Positions 1-10,771 of a stretch of DNA of 64,000 bases are shown piece by piece. The number at the start of each line of letters is the position of its first letter. Within the stretch, counting starts at the first letter, position 1. The notes beneath the pieces were generated by a model that saw nothing but the letters and a program-made list of their open reading frames with translations, was not told the DNA's origin and did no database searches. Where the stretch lies: contig RPFO01001898.1 in assembly GCA_009746045.1 (NCBI GenBank), positions 186,001 to 250,000 of the forward strand, in the 5' to 3' direction. The position numbers were made by a program, and so were the translations under genes. Source of the stretch: Mesostigma viride (Eukaryota > Streptophyta > Mesostigmatophyceae > Mesostigmatales > Mesostigmataceae).

Positions 1-780
1 ACCCCCCCCCCCCCCCCTTTGGCAGGTGTCACGGGGGACATTGTTAGGGGTTGATTATGTAGTAGTTGTGGGACACAGGTGTCAATGTGGTTCGCTCGTG
101 CGTGGGTCACAGGTTCGTGTAAGGGGTGGGGATGCTTGGGTTACATTGGTGGCTTGCCTATGGTACGTCGGGCGGGCTTGTCGTTGGGCGACCGGTGCAG
201 CAGTGTTAGTGCTGGTTGAGTGGACAATGGGTTGGTTGCCCCGGAGGGGGTGCAGTGGTGTAGGGGAACCTCGTTGTGGGGCGGTATGGTGGTTTAGTGG
301 GTGGTTGCGATGTTGGTGTCGAAGGTGGTGGAGGTACTACGGAAGGGTGGTAGTCACATTGGTTGGTTAGGGGGACTCAAGGTGGATGGTCGGGTGGGTC
401 AGCGTATGGTTTGGGGAGGAGAGCAGCGTATTGTTTGGGTGCATGGGGAGGAGGGCGGTGCATGTTACGGTGTTGTGGGGGACCTGAGTGTGGGGGCGAT
501 CCGGAGAGTGGTCCGTAGTCATGGGGGGATGGATAGCGGCATGTGGATGTCCGTAATGTATATTTGTGGGTGGGGTGGGTATGGAACAGGCAGGGGAGTG
601 GGGGGCGTGGGGGTTAGCGGGGTGGAGGGTGCTAGCATTGTGGCTGGATGGTTGGAGGCACCTGGAAACACAAAATGGCAAGAGTAACTGCATGCATAGC
701 AACATTCAGCATCGCTCCACGAGCCACGAGGTAGCCATGGCTGACGGCGGAGCTCATAACTTTCACGTTTGAGCACCGAA
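1..780. repeat. G/T-skewed low-complexity DNA
   Basis: The window opens with a C run of about 17. From about 22 to 660 the plus strand is dominated by G and T, with many GGG and TGGG groups and few A or C. This is not a simple tandem repeat: I see no fixed period. Short open frames exist on both strands but are low-complexity and resemble no known protein. Composition returns to normal near 660. No gene is supported. Confidence 0.6.
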
Positions 781-863
781 TTTAGTCGTGAATATCACAA
801 TCGCTTCGTCTTTCTAAGACGCACATGCTGATATAATTTTCCGACGCTATTACGCAATATACG

Positions 864-1832
864 ATGAGCAAACGCTTATCGACGCAACGCAGCCTGACGG
901 CTGCGCTCGGCAATGAAAATACGTCTGCAGCTTCGGCTGCAGCTTCGCCCTCAGGCCCGGCAGGCAGCGGTGACACTAGTCGTGCACTGGTGGTCGCCCA
1001 GCACCCGCCCGGGCTTCCTGCCTCGCCTTCAGCCTCGCCCGAGCCCAAACGCAGCCGCCCAACCGAACCTAGCTGGTCTGAGTACGACTTTGATGTTGAC
1101 GAGTTATTTTCAATCTTCGACGTCAACAGACCCGGCTATTTCGACAGAGCATGCACCTATCCGGATCCTGGAGCTTTTGTTTTATGGGTCGTATGCCTCC
1201 CTTTTCGACCTGTGCCAGCGCCTCCAACGCCATAAATGCTTCCGCAGCCAGTCTGACGGACAGTTCCAGCCTCGTGCACCTGACCTGTCTGGCTGGACGC
1301 GACCGCGCCTTCAGCTTGCCGCCCTCTTTTCCATCCTTCAGCGCAGTGCCATTGACGTCTGGCGCCCCATCCCCCTGACCGAATCCACCCTCCTCCTCCA
1401 CCTCAACGACGCCCTCTCACAGCACGTGACGCCCCTCGCTGCAGATGTGGCAGCTGTGGGTCGCACGCTGGCTGCTGAGCTCCCCACCATCCCCACCACC
1501 ACCGCCACCCTCCTCGCCTCCAACCCCCCCCCCCCTCCGCCTCCACCGACTCCATCACCGCCCAGCTCCGCGACATCGACCAGCGTCTTAAGGACAACGC
1601 CATCGCTATCGAGGTCCCGCAGAACACCGCCGGCCTCACCGCCCAGGCGGTGAAGGACATTGCCGCCAAGCCAGCCCCTGCTGGCCTGGCCGGCGATGCT
1701 CCTCCCATCACGACCTGGGCGGACATGCTTAAGCAGCACACCACCTCCACCACCTCCGCCGTCGCAGCACAGCTCCAGCGGCAGACGCTTGACCTCCGCG
1801 AGGAGGCCGAGCTCGCCAAGCGCAGCCTTAAC
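864..1832 (+). pseudogene. ORF1-like retroelement protein, N-terminal part
   Basis: An ATG at 864 opens a Ser/Ala/Pro-rich leader with a basic patch (PKRSRP), then an acidic stretch (DFDVDELFSIFD). The coding signal moves to another frame near 1150-1170 and moves again at a C run (about 1526-1538). After that it reads an Ala/Gln-rich helical segment ending AEL-AKRSLN at 1832. The reading stops where element A is inserted. Removing A and one target copy joins this frame to the fragment at 5286. An N-terminal coiled coil followed by an RRM-like and basic C-terminal domain is typical of ORF1 proteins of non-LTR retrotransposons. That assignment is inferred from layout, since no partner RT ORF lies nearby. 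The frameshifts make it a pseudogene or a homopolymer-damaged sequence. Confidence 0.5.
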
Positions 1833-4800
1833 CCTTAAATGGTGTCAACTGGAACCACCAGAACGGACTGAGTATGGGTATCTTAGTAAGTATGAGAGTA
1901 TCTAGCCAAATAACATTTTCTGGCCCACCCTTGGAACCAAGGATGCTTTTATATCAAATAACTTTGGGGTCATGTCATTGGTCACATATCTATGCCCCAC
2001 AGCTGCTATAAATAGCACCCCCCCAAGGGGGTACGGTGCAGATGGGGTTCAAGAGATATATAATGCAATATGGACCATTTCTCAAAATCTGATGACCCTG
2101 GCCCTTTGAGGGGAGTTAAAGATAATCACAGGCATGCCATAGATGCATTCACAACATGACATGCCATAGAACTGCACAGGCTAGCTAGCATACAGCCCAA
2201 AATAGCTCAGACCGTTATAACGGGTGCAGTTATTTTGGGGTGTTTTGCTAGCACTACCGTATGGGCATTCAATTCCAACGTGGTACAAAACATCATAGAT
2301 GGCCACACATGGATTCCCAAACACATTTCCAGCTTAAAAATCACAACAGCATGCTATACAACAAGTATAAAGCTTGTGCCAAGGCCCAAAACCAAGCGTA
2401 GAAGGGGTTCACAAGGAGCTACATTATCAATGCATCCAACACACTATAAAGCAATTCCAATGATTGGCAATGATAGAAAAAACAAAAGAACTAACCTGGT
2501 TATGCTTCCATGCAAGCAGGCCCCGGCCATTCATGTTTCTTGCATGCACTATGGACGCACAAGCAGAAGGATAACTTGGGCCAGCAAACCAAGAAGCAAT
2601 GCCTAGAGCTGGCCAGAAAACCACTTGTCTCGCTATGTCTGTGCAGGGAAAAGCATCCCGTTATCAAGCCCACCATGTTTTGAGACAATAACAAACGCTA
2701 CTTCACTGGTTTCGTTGAAGCCTCAGCTAATAGCAATCAAATCTGGTCCAAAATCTGCGTGACATAGTGGTATTCCCCAACCATCACAAGCGAACGCGTA
2801 CAAGCACTAAAGCAACAAAACGACAAGCAAAAACCATCGATTACATGTCTACAACTAGTTTATAAACGATAGGACGACTTGGTACTGTAATGTATAAACG
2901 CTAACATGTTAATACGTACCAGGTCGAAACTGCAGATTACCTGCTGTGCGGGAGCCATCACTCCCACCCCACGGACACAGCCTCGAACCTTTCCTGGCCG
3001 TCATCGCTAATAAAACATGTCAAGAATAACGTAACAAGTTTATCCACGCGCAAATATATGGACGTTTGCTTCCGAACAACAGGTAGCATACGCACTGTCA
3101 CCGCCTGGCCGCTGACAGGATCTGCTGCACCGATTAGAACCTAGAGACATACTTGCGCACATCCAGACGCTTCACGGCCCGAGATATAACCTTTCTAACA
3201 ATCAAGGATAATGACTACAAATTTTGAGTTCGAAATTCCAAGCCATGCTCTCGTACCAGTCATTTGCCTGCACCGCCATAGCCGCGGACGTGAATTAATT
3301 TTCACTCACGTCGGTCCCGTTTGACCATGGTACCCTCCCAACTTTGATTGAGTATATCTCCCTGGCCAGTTGTCCAAAGTACGGTCTGAATAGTGCCAGG
3401 CATAGAGTACGTCTAGATCTATCGATCCCCCAGGTTTGACCGTTAAATTATTTTTGGCGCGGCGCCTGGTTCTGCCACAAACTCAGTCCGTTAGAGTGGT
3501 AGGACTTCAACTGGAGCCACGAAAACGGACTCAGTACCATAACTACCATTTAACACGTCGTTCGTCACTGCACCTATTCTTAGGACTGAGTTCAACTCAG
3601 TCCTATTCTTAGGACTGAGTTTTTGGGTTTCGTAGAAAATTCGCCCAAGTCGGAATGTTGGTCAAAAAAATTCCCTCAAAATTTATTCAAATACTACGTG
3701 AAATGACCTTTCTTAGACATATTTTTGCGATTTTTTTGGATTTTGTTTGGGCGGCTAAATGTACGGTCAAAGTACAGGTGGTAAGGGTACTTTTTCACGT
3801 GAAACGTGAGTTCCGGAAATGCACGACCTAGCCATGGCGGCTTGCGCCCATGCATGCAGTTTACGTTTGCGGACGATTTAGCTGGTAAAACCCAGGAAAT
3901 AGATTTTATATGTCCTAAAGATGACACAAACCAATTTTTAGCTCCCGGGGATGCGATTTACCAGGTGTCGGCACTGCTCTTGCTGGAAAAAACTGCGACC
4001 AGGCAGGTTGACGGAATTGATGACTAAATTTACTTTACTGTGCAGTTCGAAGGGTTTATATGCTTCTTTCTACTTATTATCATGCATGTGTGTAGAATTA
4101 AGTCAAGTGGCAGTAAAGGTTTGATGATTTCGACCACTCTGTCATGTCATGGTTTGTGTGCCGCAAGTGTCACTTTTGCGGGCACCGCCTGGGCCAAGAT
4201 AACGCCATCCGTGCACGGTAAAGCTGAAATATCGTCACCTCATCGTTTTGTTATGTTCTTACATGAGTTTGAGCTTGCAAGGCGCTGTCAGTTTCGAATC
4301 TTGATGCGCTTTCTTGACCGTTGCCTGCCCCTCTCTAAACCCCCCATTTTTTATGATGTTACCAGGCATTTGCCTTACCCTAGTGTACTTTTGCAGTTTT
4401 TTAGGCGCTGTATGGGTTTAAATACCTTCGTAGATGTTAGTTATTCTTTTGCTACGTTCATACTGCGTGATTGTATGGCCATGGGCTGCATCCAGCGTGC
4501 TTTCAAGCTTATACGGGTGAGTGAAGAATCTTGGTGATAAACCACTGTCATCATGTGCCAGCAAGTATGTTGGCCATGCCATGGCAAGGCAAAACAGTGT
4601 TAGCCATCTCTATTCTTGTTAAAAACAATTGAAATATGCTTAACCTACCCATTATATTGGTGGTTAAGGCTCATAATAAAACCCTTTGTAGGTAGGTATC
4701 AATGCCCATTCCCTACGTGCGTGCATAGGCTCTCACACATATACTAAGGTATAATATAACTGCAATATGATGATGCAAGTATGTTTTCCTGTTATGCTAG

Positions 4801-5281
4801 AAGGGAAATGAGTTGATTGGCATGGTTGGTTGCCACGGTGGTGTGTAGTATGACCGCACTTACATGCTTGCACATTGCTAGCAACCTCGAAACCCATTCT
4901 TAGGGCTGGTGGTTTTTGGTGAGTTTCAGGTAGAGGCTGTGGCCAAATTGAGCCCAGTTTTTTGCCATGTTTCAAGAACTATATTGTTTACACGCCTATA
5001 TTTTTTCAACATGCATATGGATTTTATTGAATTTTCCCAACTCGTCCTTCCACAGAAAATTGCCAAATCGCGAGCATGGGTTGACACCCTTGTAAAATTT
5101 TACATGATTTGGTCAACATATGATTTTTTAGGCATATGCCCAAGCATTAGCATGATATTGAGTGCTCTGATGCATATCAAACATATGGGGTACCCCCCTA
5201 CCCTTACCGCTACATGATCTCAAAGTTGGCATACTCAGTCCTATTTTTAGGACTGAGTTTTGACGTACGACGTGTTAAGGG
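1832..5281. mobile_element. TTAA-targeting DNA element A (interrupted by B)
   Basis: The left end is TTAA (1828-1831) followed by CCCTTAAATGGT (1832-1843). The right end is ACCATTTAA (3545-3553) and, after element B, GGG (5279-5281). This gives a perfect 12-bp terminal inverted repeat if B is removed. The right target copy now reads TTGT (5282-5285), probably a decayed TTAA. TTAA targets and CCC/GGG ends are hallmarks of the piggyBac superfamily. Without B, A is about 1.7 kb and encodes no transposase I can see, so it is non-autonomous. Similar sequences (CAACTGGA..CCAC and AACGGACT) lie in direct orientation inside both ends (1848-1875 and 3509-3537). Confidence 0.72.
3554..5274. mobile_element. 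TTAA-targeting DNA element B, nested in the end of A
   Basis: Terminal inverted repeats are CACGTCGTTCGTCA (3554-3567) and TGACGTACGACGTG (5261-5274), matching at 13 of 14 positions. The element is flanked by TTAA at 3550-3553 and 5275-5278. The target TTAA belonged to the right inverted repeat of element A, so B is younger. Hairpin-forming ACTCAGTCC...GGACTGAGT palindromes sit just inside both ends (near 3582-3621 and 5233-5257). The stretch 3787-4027 is clearly similar to the reverse complement of 21870-22135 in element C. An open frame at 4040-4537 shows no transposase features. Length is 1721 bp; non-autonomous. Confidence 0.72.
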
Positions 5282-5285
5282 TTGT

Positions 5286-5666
5286 CATCGTCAAGAATTC
5301 CGAGAAGCTTGCGCGTGCGTTTGAGAGAGAAATCCTTGGTCGCATGGGCCTTACTGGTGAGATCGAGCTGGTCGCCCACCGCCTTCCCCGTGCGCGGGGT
5401 AAGGCAGGGGCGCCCCCGCTCCTTCTCACCTTTAAGACCCCGGCGGACAAGATTTCTTTTCTCAAACGCCGCAAGCGGCTCGAGAAGACTCTCTTCACCC
5501 TTGACGACGACTTGACCCTGGCGCAGCAACAACGGCGACGGGAGCTATGGCCGACCTACCTCCAGCTCCGGCAGACCAAGGCGGGGCACTGCCGGTGTAC
5601 TGGAAGGGGGCGGCCATCTACGTCGGCCACAAGCCCTGGCAGGCGACCCCCGCGGCCCCAGCTTGA
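5286..5666 (+). pseudogene. ORF1-like retroelement protein, C-terminal part
   Basis: This is the continuation of the reading frame that ends at 1832. It reads IVKNSEKLARAFE, then a basic segment (FLKRRKRLEKTLFTLDDDLT) and QQQRRRELWPTYLQLR. Near 5575-5585 the coding signal shifts frame to LPVYWKGAAIYVGHKPW and stops at 5664-5666. The pattern 'FLDDDLTxxQ..RR..L' followed by a short 'W(K/R)G..I.V' strand is characteristic of the C-terminal domain of L1-type ORF1 proteins. The family call is by recognition only. Downstream to 5993 no RT or endonuclease ORF follows, so this is a truncated or dispersed copy. Confidence 0.5.
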
Positions 5667-5993
5667 GCGACTCCAGACGCCCCAGCTTAGGGGAATACAG
5701 CAGTAGTAGTGTAGAATAGATAGACCGTGGCCATGTACATGTACGCCTCCTACAGGCACTATACCAGCTAAGCCACGCGCTTTATTTAACCATGTACATG
5801 TGTGCCTATTATGATGAGCCACCCTCCAGATGATGCCTAGCTTTATTTTATTATGCCGTGCCCATGCAGGGAGTCACTCTCTGCTGAGAAGCCATGCCAT
5901 AGCTCTTGTATAGCCATGATGATCTTCCCCCACATGCCACGCTCCCCCTTAACTGGGCACAGCGCGATACATCATGAGGGTGCAGGTGCCTTG
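5667..5993. other. Non-coding spacer between ORF1 fragment and Gypsy-1
   Basis: There are no convincing genes here. The palindromic string CATGTACATG occurs twice, near 5733 and 5791. The final five bases, CCTTG (5989-5993), are the left target-site duplication of Gypsy-1; the matching copy is at 34375-34379. Confidence 0.6.
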
Positions 5994-6573
5994 TGTTCAG
6001 TACGCCCTGGCTCGACTCTATCCCAAACACCTCGCCTAACCTTACCTAAACTAGTGATGAGGCACATACCTAGGAGTGAGGAGCTATATTGGCTATAAGA
6101 CCTAGGACGCGACGACGCTGCTTCTCAATGCATTCCATTATAATACGCCATATACCGAATAAAACCAGGGTACTACGAAGGAAACAATACTACACTGCCA
6201 TGACCCAAGCCCATATGTGTTAATTCATTTAACACACGCCGAGTGCCATTCACGAAGGACAACTGCTGCATAAATGATCGCCGACAGGCGTGTATGCTCG
6301 GGCCGACATCGACCCTCGCCCACAGGACCAACGCACGTCCACAAGGTTCACACGCAGGATAAAAGGACCACTACTAAAGTACGCAGCGCGGCGCGACTGC
6401 ACCGAACCACCATACTGTACAATTGCCACGTCACAAGGCCCGGTATACCGACCGGCCAAAAGGTCCTTACTACGCATAAGCCTAGGAAAGTCAGCGAACT
6501 GCTCCGGAATGGCTGAGGCAACAAGGGACCTAATTTACGTCCGTAACAACAACAAAAGTTACGCGACGTAACA
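5994..6573 (-). repeat. Gypsy-1 3' LTR
   Basis: It reads TGTT...GTAACA on the plus strand and aligns over its whole length with 33799-34374. By eye there are a handful of substitutions and small indels, for example an extra CAGT near the left end. The LTR termini TGTTACG/CGTAACA are inverted repeats, as expected of LTR elements. Confidence 0.88.
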
Positions 6574-6590
6574 CCTCCCCCCCACAAAGG
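6574..6590 (-). promoter_or_regulatory. Gypsy-1 polypurine tract
   Basis: On the minus strand TTTGTGGGGGGGAGG abuts the 3' LTR directly. This is the expected position and composition of the primer for plus-strand DNA synthesis. The same TGTGGGGGGGGAG core occurs three more times inside Gypsy-1. Confidence 0.7.
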
Positions 6591-7033
6591 TAGGGAGCCC
6601 TCTCCCTACGCACAGGGAGGAAACCAAGGGGTAGGAAAAACCTAATGCACCAGCACACACCAACACAATCGACAGGCCATCCGAGGTACAAAGCACCAAC
6701 ATGTTAACTCGGTTCCACCCCGAGGGGAGGGGGTGTAGGGTTAGCCAGCACCAAGCCTGGTGGGAGGTTCCCCTAACTGCCTGGAACAGAGTCCTTGCCG
6801 GGGGGGACGGCACTGGGCAGGACACACAGAGTAAACAAATCAGTACCAAGGACCAAGAACGACCAATCAACTGGCCAGAATATGAGGGCGACTCTATATA
6901 CCGGAGGGACAACACCCTCAGGTCGGGCCTAAGGCCCTCTATCTAGTTGCCATCAGTCTGGTAAGTGCCACGCGAGGCCAGCAGAACATCCAGATACGCC
7001 TGGTAGTGGGCCACATCATCGGCATTGTCATGC

Positions 7034-7779
7034 CTATCTACAGCTAGTGAGGAAAACATCGGCCCACACGCCATCAGGAAAAAGGCCCAGAAAGGCCCAG
7101 TAATACCTATGCTGCGTAAGAACGACCTGGCCACGGGCCCAGTCCAGGAAGCCACAGGCAAAGAGGCGTAGTAGGAAAGGCTCTACCGCGATCAAACAAA
7201 GAGCCCGCAGGAGTAGGCGATGGTACCGGATCCGGGGACGCAAACCCGTAGGGAAGAACAGATCTATCAGAGGCTCCACGTTAGCCGGCCACAACCGGAT
7301 GTGCCGAACCTCACGTGAGCGCCACCGACGAGCGCACTGTCGCGACCCGAACGTCTCTAGGTAGTCGCTAGCCCGAGGGGGAGGATGGCCACGGGAGTCC
7401 AGGCCCTGGCCCGGGAGGGGCGCTGGACGACGGGCATCCCACTCCAGGAGGGGCTGCAGGAGAACCGCGCCGTACGTAGCACCCGGCACCGCAGGAAACT
7501 CTACCGTAAGGGCATCTGAGGCCATAATGCCCAGAGGCGGAGGGTAAGCCCACTGGAAACCACCGTAGGTGTCCAAGTCATTGTGACGCCTAGCCCAGCG
7601 ATACAGGACTCGCCGAACCAGGATCTCGCCCTGGAACACAGGATCAGCTAAAATAACCATATCGAAAGGAGGCCGATCAGTCTCAATGGGTAGGCCACGG
7701 TCCCGCGGCGCCCGACACACCTGGGAGAACCCGTAGGACATGGGCGAAATGGACAGCTCCGGAGCGACGCGCGGGAGGT
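7034..7779 (-). CDS. Gypsy-1 3' accessory ORF, C-terminal part (unknown function)
   Basis: The open frame runs from the Copia-1 insertion site to a stop at 7034. It encodes a basic, Trp/Arg/Leu-rich protein segment of nearly 250 residues, with PPFDMVILADPVFQGE near its start and a hydrophobic stretch toward the C terminus (LLLRALCLIAVEPFLLRLFA). After removal of Copia-1 and one CACAC copy it joins in frame to the coding sequence at 15274 upward (…ALACRQC then DLPRVAPEL). It lies between the remains of pol and the polypurine tract, where some Gypsy lineages carry env-like or other extra ORFs. I do not recognise a family. A hydrophobic segment alone does not show it is an envelope protein. Confidence 0.55.
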
Positions 7780-7784
7780 CACAC

Positions 7785-8163
7785 AGTTAGTCTAAATCTC
7801 CCGCCTGTAGCCTAAGTGGACACGTGCCAGCACCGCCGGCGCCCAATTGGGTACTGGGACGGTGCTGGACTAGAGTAGTCGTGGCATGGACACGTGGCTG
7901 TACTCAGTATGTGATGAGCCGGTACCTCAGTACCGGGACTGTAGTTGTCATGTTAGGACTGACTAGATCAGGTTGTAACTGATAGGTTAGTCCGTCCAGG
8001 ATCAGTAAGTTAGTTTAACTTACGCAAAGTCTGGCCAGCCATAGTTGACGGCTGGCCAGCAGTATATGTGCCACATTATCCTAATGCCAAGGTGTCTCGT
8101 CGTTCACGCACACACACGCCATTTGGCAGTGCCCGAGCATTCCAAGCTTTGTGTTGCATAACT
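7785..8163 (+). repeat. Copia-1 5' LTR
   Basis: It starts AGTTAGTCTAAATC and ends GTTGCATAACT. It matches 14890-15268 with a single A/G difference seen near the start. The promoter should lie here, but I cannot place a TATA box or transcription start with confidence. Just downstream (8164 on) no clear tRNA-complementary primer site with a TGG start is visible. Confidence 0.88.
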
Positions 8164-8268
8164 TGCATTAAAAACTCCAAAAACATACACACAACAGGAC
8201 GACGAGCGTTCATTTCGCGAACAAAACAACCCATTCCATTTTTCTACCTCCAGTTTTTTTTTGGAAAA

Positions 8269-9950
8269 ATGTCTAACCCCAACAACAACAAGGGTAAGGC
8301 TCCAATGCACCCAAGGAGCCGGTCAGCTCTCCGACGTCCTCATCGTCGGGGACGTCCGACTCGGAGCTTGCCGCCCAGGCAGAGATTGAGCGGGCGGCGA
8401 GAGCTTCATCAGTCCATGGAGGCTGACCCGTCGACGTCGGAACGTCTTCGTCGGGCCACTTGTCCGAGGGTTCGTACAGCAGCGTGGTGCTGCGAGTTCC
8501 CCTGTATCCGCAGGGGAGGGGATCCACGCCTGTGGTCAACAGGCCGAGGGGTCCTCCTTACGCCCGACAGCTGCAGCGGCGGGGGCTGGACCTTCGGCAC
8601 CTCCTGCAGAGGAGGAGTCCATGGAGCTGTATGGGCTCCAGCCTGGTTCCTCAGCCGAGGAGCAGGACGACGCACGTTCGCGGCAGGTGGCGCAGACGAA
8701 GGCTTCGCCAGGGCGATGGCTGAGCGCGAGGAGAGGGAGTTTCGGCGCGCGGACACGCACGCACGTGCTCGCGCCCAGCAGAGGGCGGATGCTGAGAACG
8801 TGCGCCGGGCGTTGTTTCACAGCAGTGAGCTGGCTTCTGGCGAGGAGCAGTTTGAGGTGATGCGTCGGGGGGACCTTGCATGTTTTAAAAGTTTGCGTCG
8901 GTCTCGTGAGCCGAAGGTACACCTAGGTGTGCATCAGGAGTCGGAGTTCTCTTTGACAGGTCCGTCGGGGGCATCTGCTGAGGACGAGATCCTCATGACC
9001 CCAGCCATGACGGCGCGGGAGCGTGAGGCGCAGAAGCGCATGGCGACGTTCATCGCCGACAAGCAGCGTCGGCAGGCGCGGAGGGCCGCGGCAGAGCCAA
9101 GAAGGAGCGCGAGCATGCGGAGCGGGTGAGGCAAATCGCGCTGACGGAGCGCATCAAGCTCAAAATGTCGATCACCCAGGTGCGCCGGGACCGGATGGTC
9201 CGCGAACTCAGGGTGTGGAAAAAGGCGCAGGCGATGAAGCTGCAGCATATGGCTGAGCTGGAGGCGCCTGGCAGGCCGGAGGCGCAGGAACGTTACAGAC
9301 GCTCGCTGGCAAGGTGGGAAGCCAATGTGGGAAGGATGGAGCAGCGCATCCTGAAGCAGCGACGACGCATGCTCAAGCATGCACGTAAGTCAGCGGTGAG
9401 GGGACCGCTTGGTGAAGCGGTGAGAGTCGAGTTTGGCCTTGGGCCGGATGAGGATGTTTCTGCAAGCCAAATGTTTTATTATTTGTCGCAGCCTAAGAAG
9501 ACCATCACCAACCGTGATGGCACTGCCGCACGCACGCGTGTTTACAGGCAGCCTGGTGAAGCCGGACCGTCTAACCTGTCCAACAGGGAGGACCTCATTG
9601 ATCAGCTTCAGCTGGCGCAAGCCATGCTGGAAGCAGATACCCCGCTGTCTCCAGGCGAGCAGGCGACGTTGGCCGACACGGTGGCCAGGCTAGTGGCATC
9701 GCTGAAGCCGGCCAAGCGAAGGGCGCAGGCAGAGGCATGCGCACCCCAGCCAAAGCGGAGGAGGGACGAGGGGGCGGATGACGGGGAGAGGGGGGCAACC
9801 AGGGCGGGGCAGGACACGGCACGCAGGAGTCTGCACCAACACGGCACGAGGGCGGGGAGCGGCAGCAGCAGCAGCAGCAACAGCAACAGCAGCAGCAGCA
9901 GCAACCGCCAACTGCAGGAACGACAACAACCTCCACATGGCCTTGACTAG
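8269..9950 (+). pseudogene. Copia-1 5' ORF (ORF0) upstream of gag
   Basis: An ATG at 8269 reads MSNPNNNKGK. The best coding signal then changes frame several times: a Ser/Thr-rich acidic segment near 8310-8420, an Arg/Glu-rich helical segment to about 9090, and a long basic segment (AKKEREHAERV…, RDRMVRELRVWKKAQ) to the stop at 9948-9950. The C terminus has a poly-Ser tract from an AGC repeat (about 9860-9895). The protein would be over 500 residues, basic and helix- or coiled-coil-like. I recognise no known domain. Its stop overlaps the gag ATG (9937), suggesting coupled or leaky translation. Copia-2 has an unrelated-looking ORF in the same place. Confidence 0.5.
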
Positions 9951-10698
9951 GCCCAGGTTTGATCCAAAAAAGAAAGAGGACAAGCTAGTGTTTCCGGGTT
10001 TGCCAGAGGGCCATACCCAGGACGAAGCTAGGGAGTGGTTGTTTAAGTTGTCACATGCATATGCTAGCGACAATGTCCGTGATTGGTTTGCCTCTCTACG
10101 TGCGTCCACACCCATCCATCAATCTGCCAAGCCTATCCAGCAGTTGGTACAATTGTACCAAAAGCGTGCCAGCAGCGGGGTAGACGTGGCAGAAAATGTG
10201 TTGTGGGCGCAGTTCATGGTTGATCTTAGGGCACTTGTTACCACGGGGGAGCACTTAGAAGTGCTTAAGGGCTTCCAGTGGATAGAGGCCTATAAGGTCA
10301 ATAAGCGTGACTATGTGAGTGACAACAAAAAATATGTCATGTACATAGAGGGAGATGAGGAGCTGAAGAAGCTCAATGCCAAGTACCTAGTACACCTATG
10401 GCTACAAAAGGCAGAACTGGACCCCACCACCCTGTCAGTAATCCTGGCAGGTCTAAAGGATAAGTGGGAGGACTTCAGGAAGGCAATGGCCTATGTGCAG
10501 CAATGCCTAGAGCCGTTTGCTGCTGCAGCCAAGGAGGGAAAGGTGAAGCAGGTAAAGGGGGAGGAAGCCTCAGGTACGGGGCTCTCCAAGAAGCAGATGC
10601 AGTCGCTGGTAGCCCAGGTAAAGGCGGTAATGGGGGGGATAAAAACAAAAACAACAAAAGTGGGGGAGGTGGAAACAAGGGGGGGGAAAGAACAATAA
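9937..10698 (+). CDS. gag: Copia-1 gag
   Basis: The start is the ATG at 9937 (MALTRPRFDPKKKEDK), chosen because it begins the conserved-looking part. The frame is open upstream, but that part is a translation of the AGC repeat. The protein is helical and Trp-containing (EAREWLFKLSHAY, NVRDWFASLR, LVHLWLQKAEL, LKDKWEDFRKAM), like copia gag capsid regions. Its basic, Gly/Asn-rich tail runs into G runs at 10631-10637 and 10679-10686. A -1 shift at each run would keep a KNKNNKSGGGG / NNNNKNRKQ tail and lead in frame to the zinc knuckle at the start of pol. So gag and pol may be one polyprotein whose frame is broken only at homopolymers. Confidence 0.7.
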   Translation: MALTRPRFDPKKKEDKLVFPGLPEGHTQDEAREWLFKLSHAYASDNVRDWFASLRASTPIHQSAKPIQQLVQLYQKRASSGVDVAENVLWAQFMVDLRALVTTGEHLEVLKGFQWIEAYKVNKRDYVSDNKKYVMYIEGDEELKKLNAKYLVHLWLQKAELDPTTLSVILAGLKDKWEDFRKAMAYVQQCLEPFAAAAKEGKVKQVKGEEASGTGLSKKQMQSLVAQVKAVMGGIKTKTTKVGEVETRGGKEQ

Positions 10699-10771
10699 CA
10701 ATAAAAACAGAAAACAAAGTGGGGGAGCTAGCAAGCCAGGGGGTGCTAAGCCAGCAGGGGGGGACAAGAGG

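Noticed and set aside
4040-4537. 165-codon open frame in element B
   Set aside because: It has no transposase motifs. Its partial resemblance to a frame in element C follows from DNA similarity of the two elements.
7034-7779. Envelope gene in Gypsy-1
   Set aside because: There is one hydrophobic stretch but no signal peptide, cleavage site or paired fusion and transmembrane segments.
9608-9936. Poly-Leu and poly-Cys frames opposite the AGC repeat
   Set aside because: These are translations of a trinucleotide repeat on the wrong strand.
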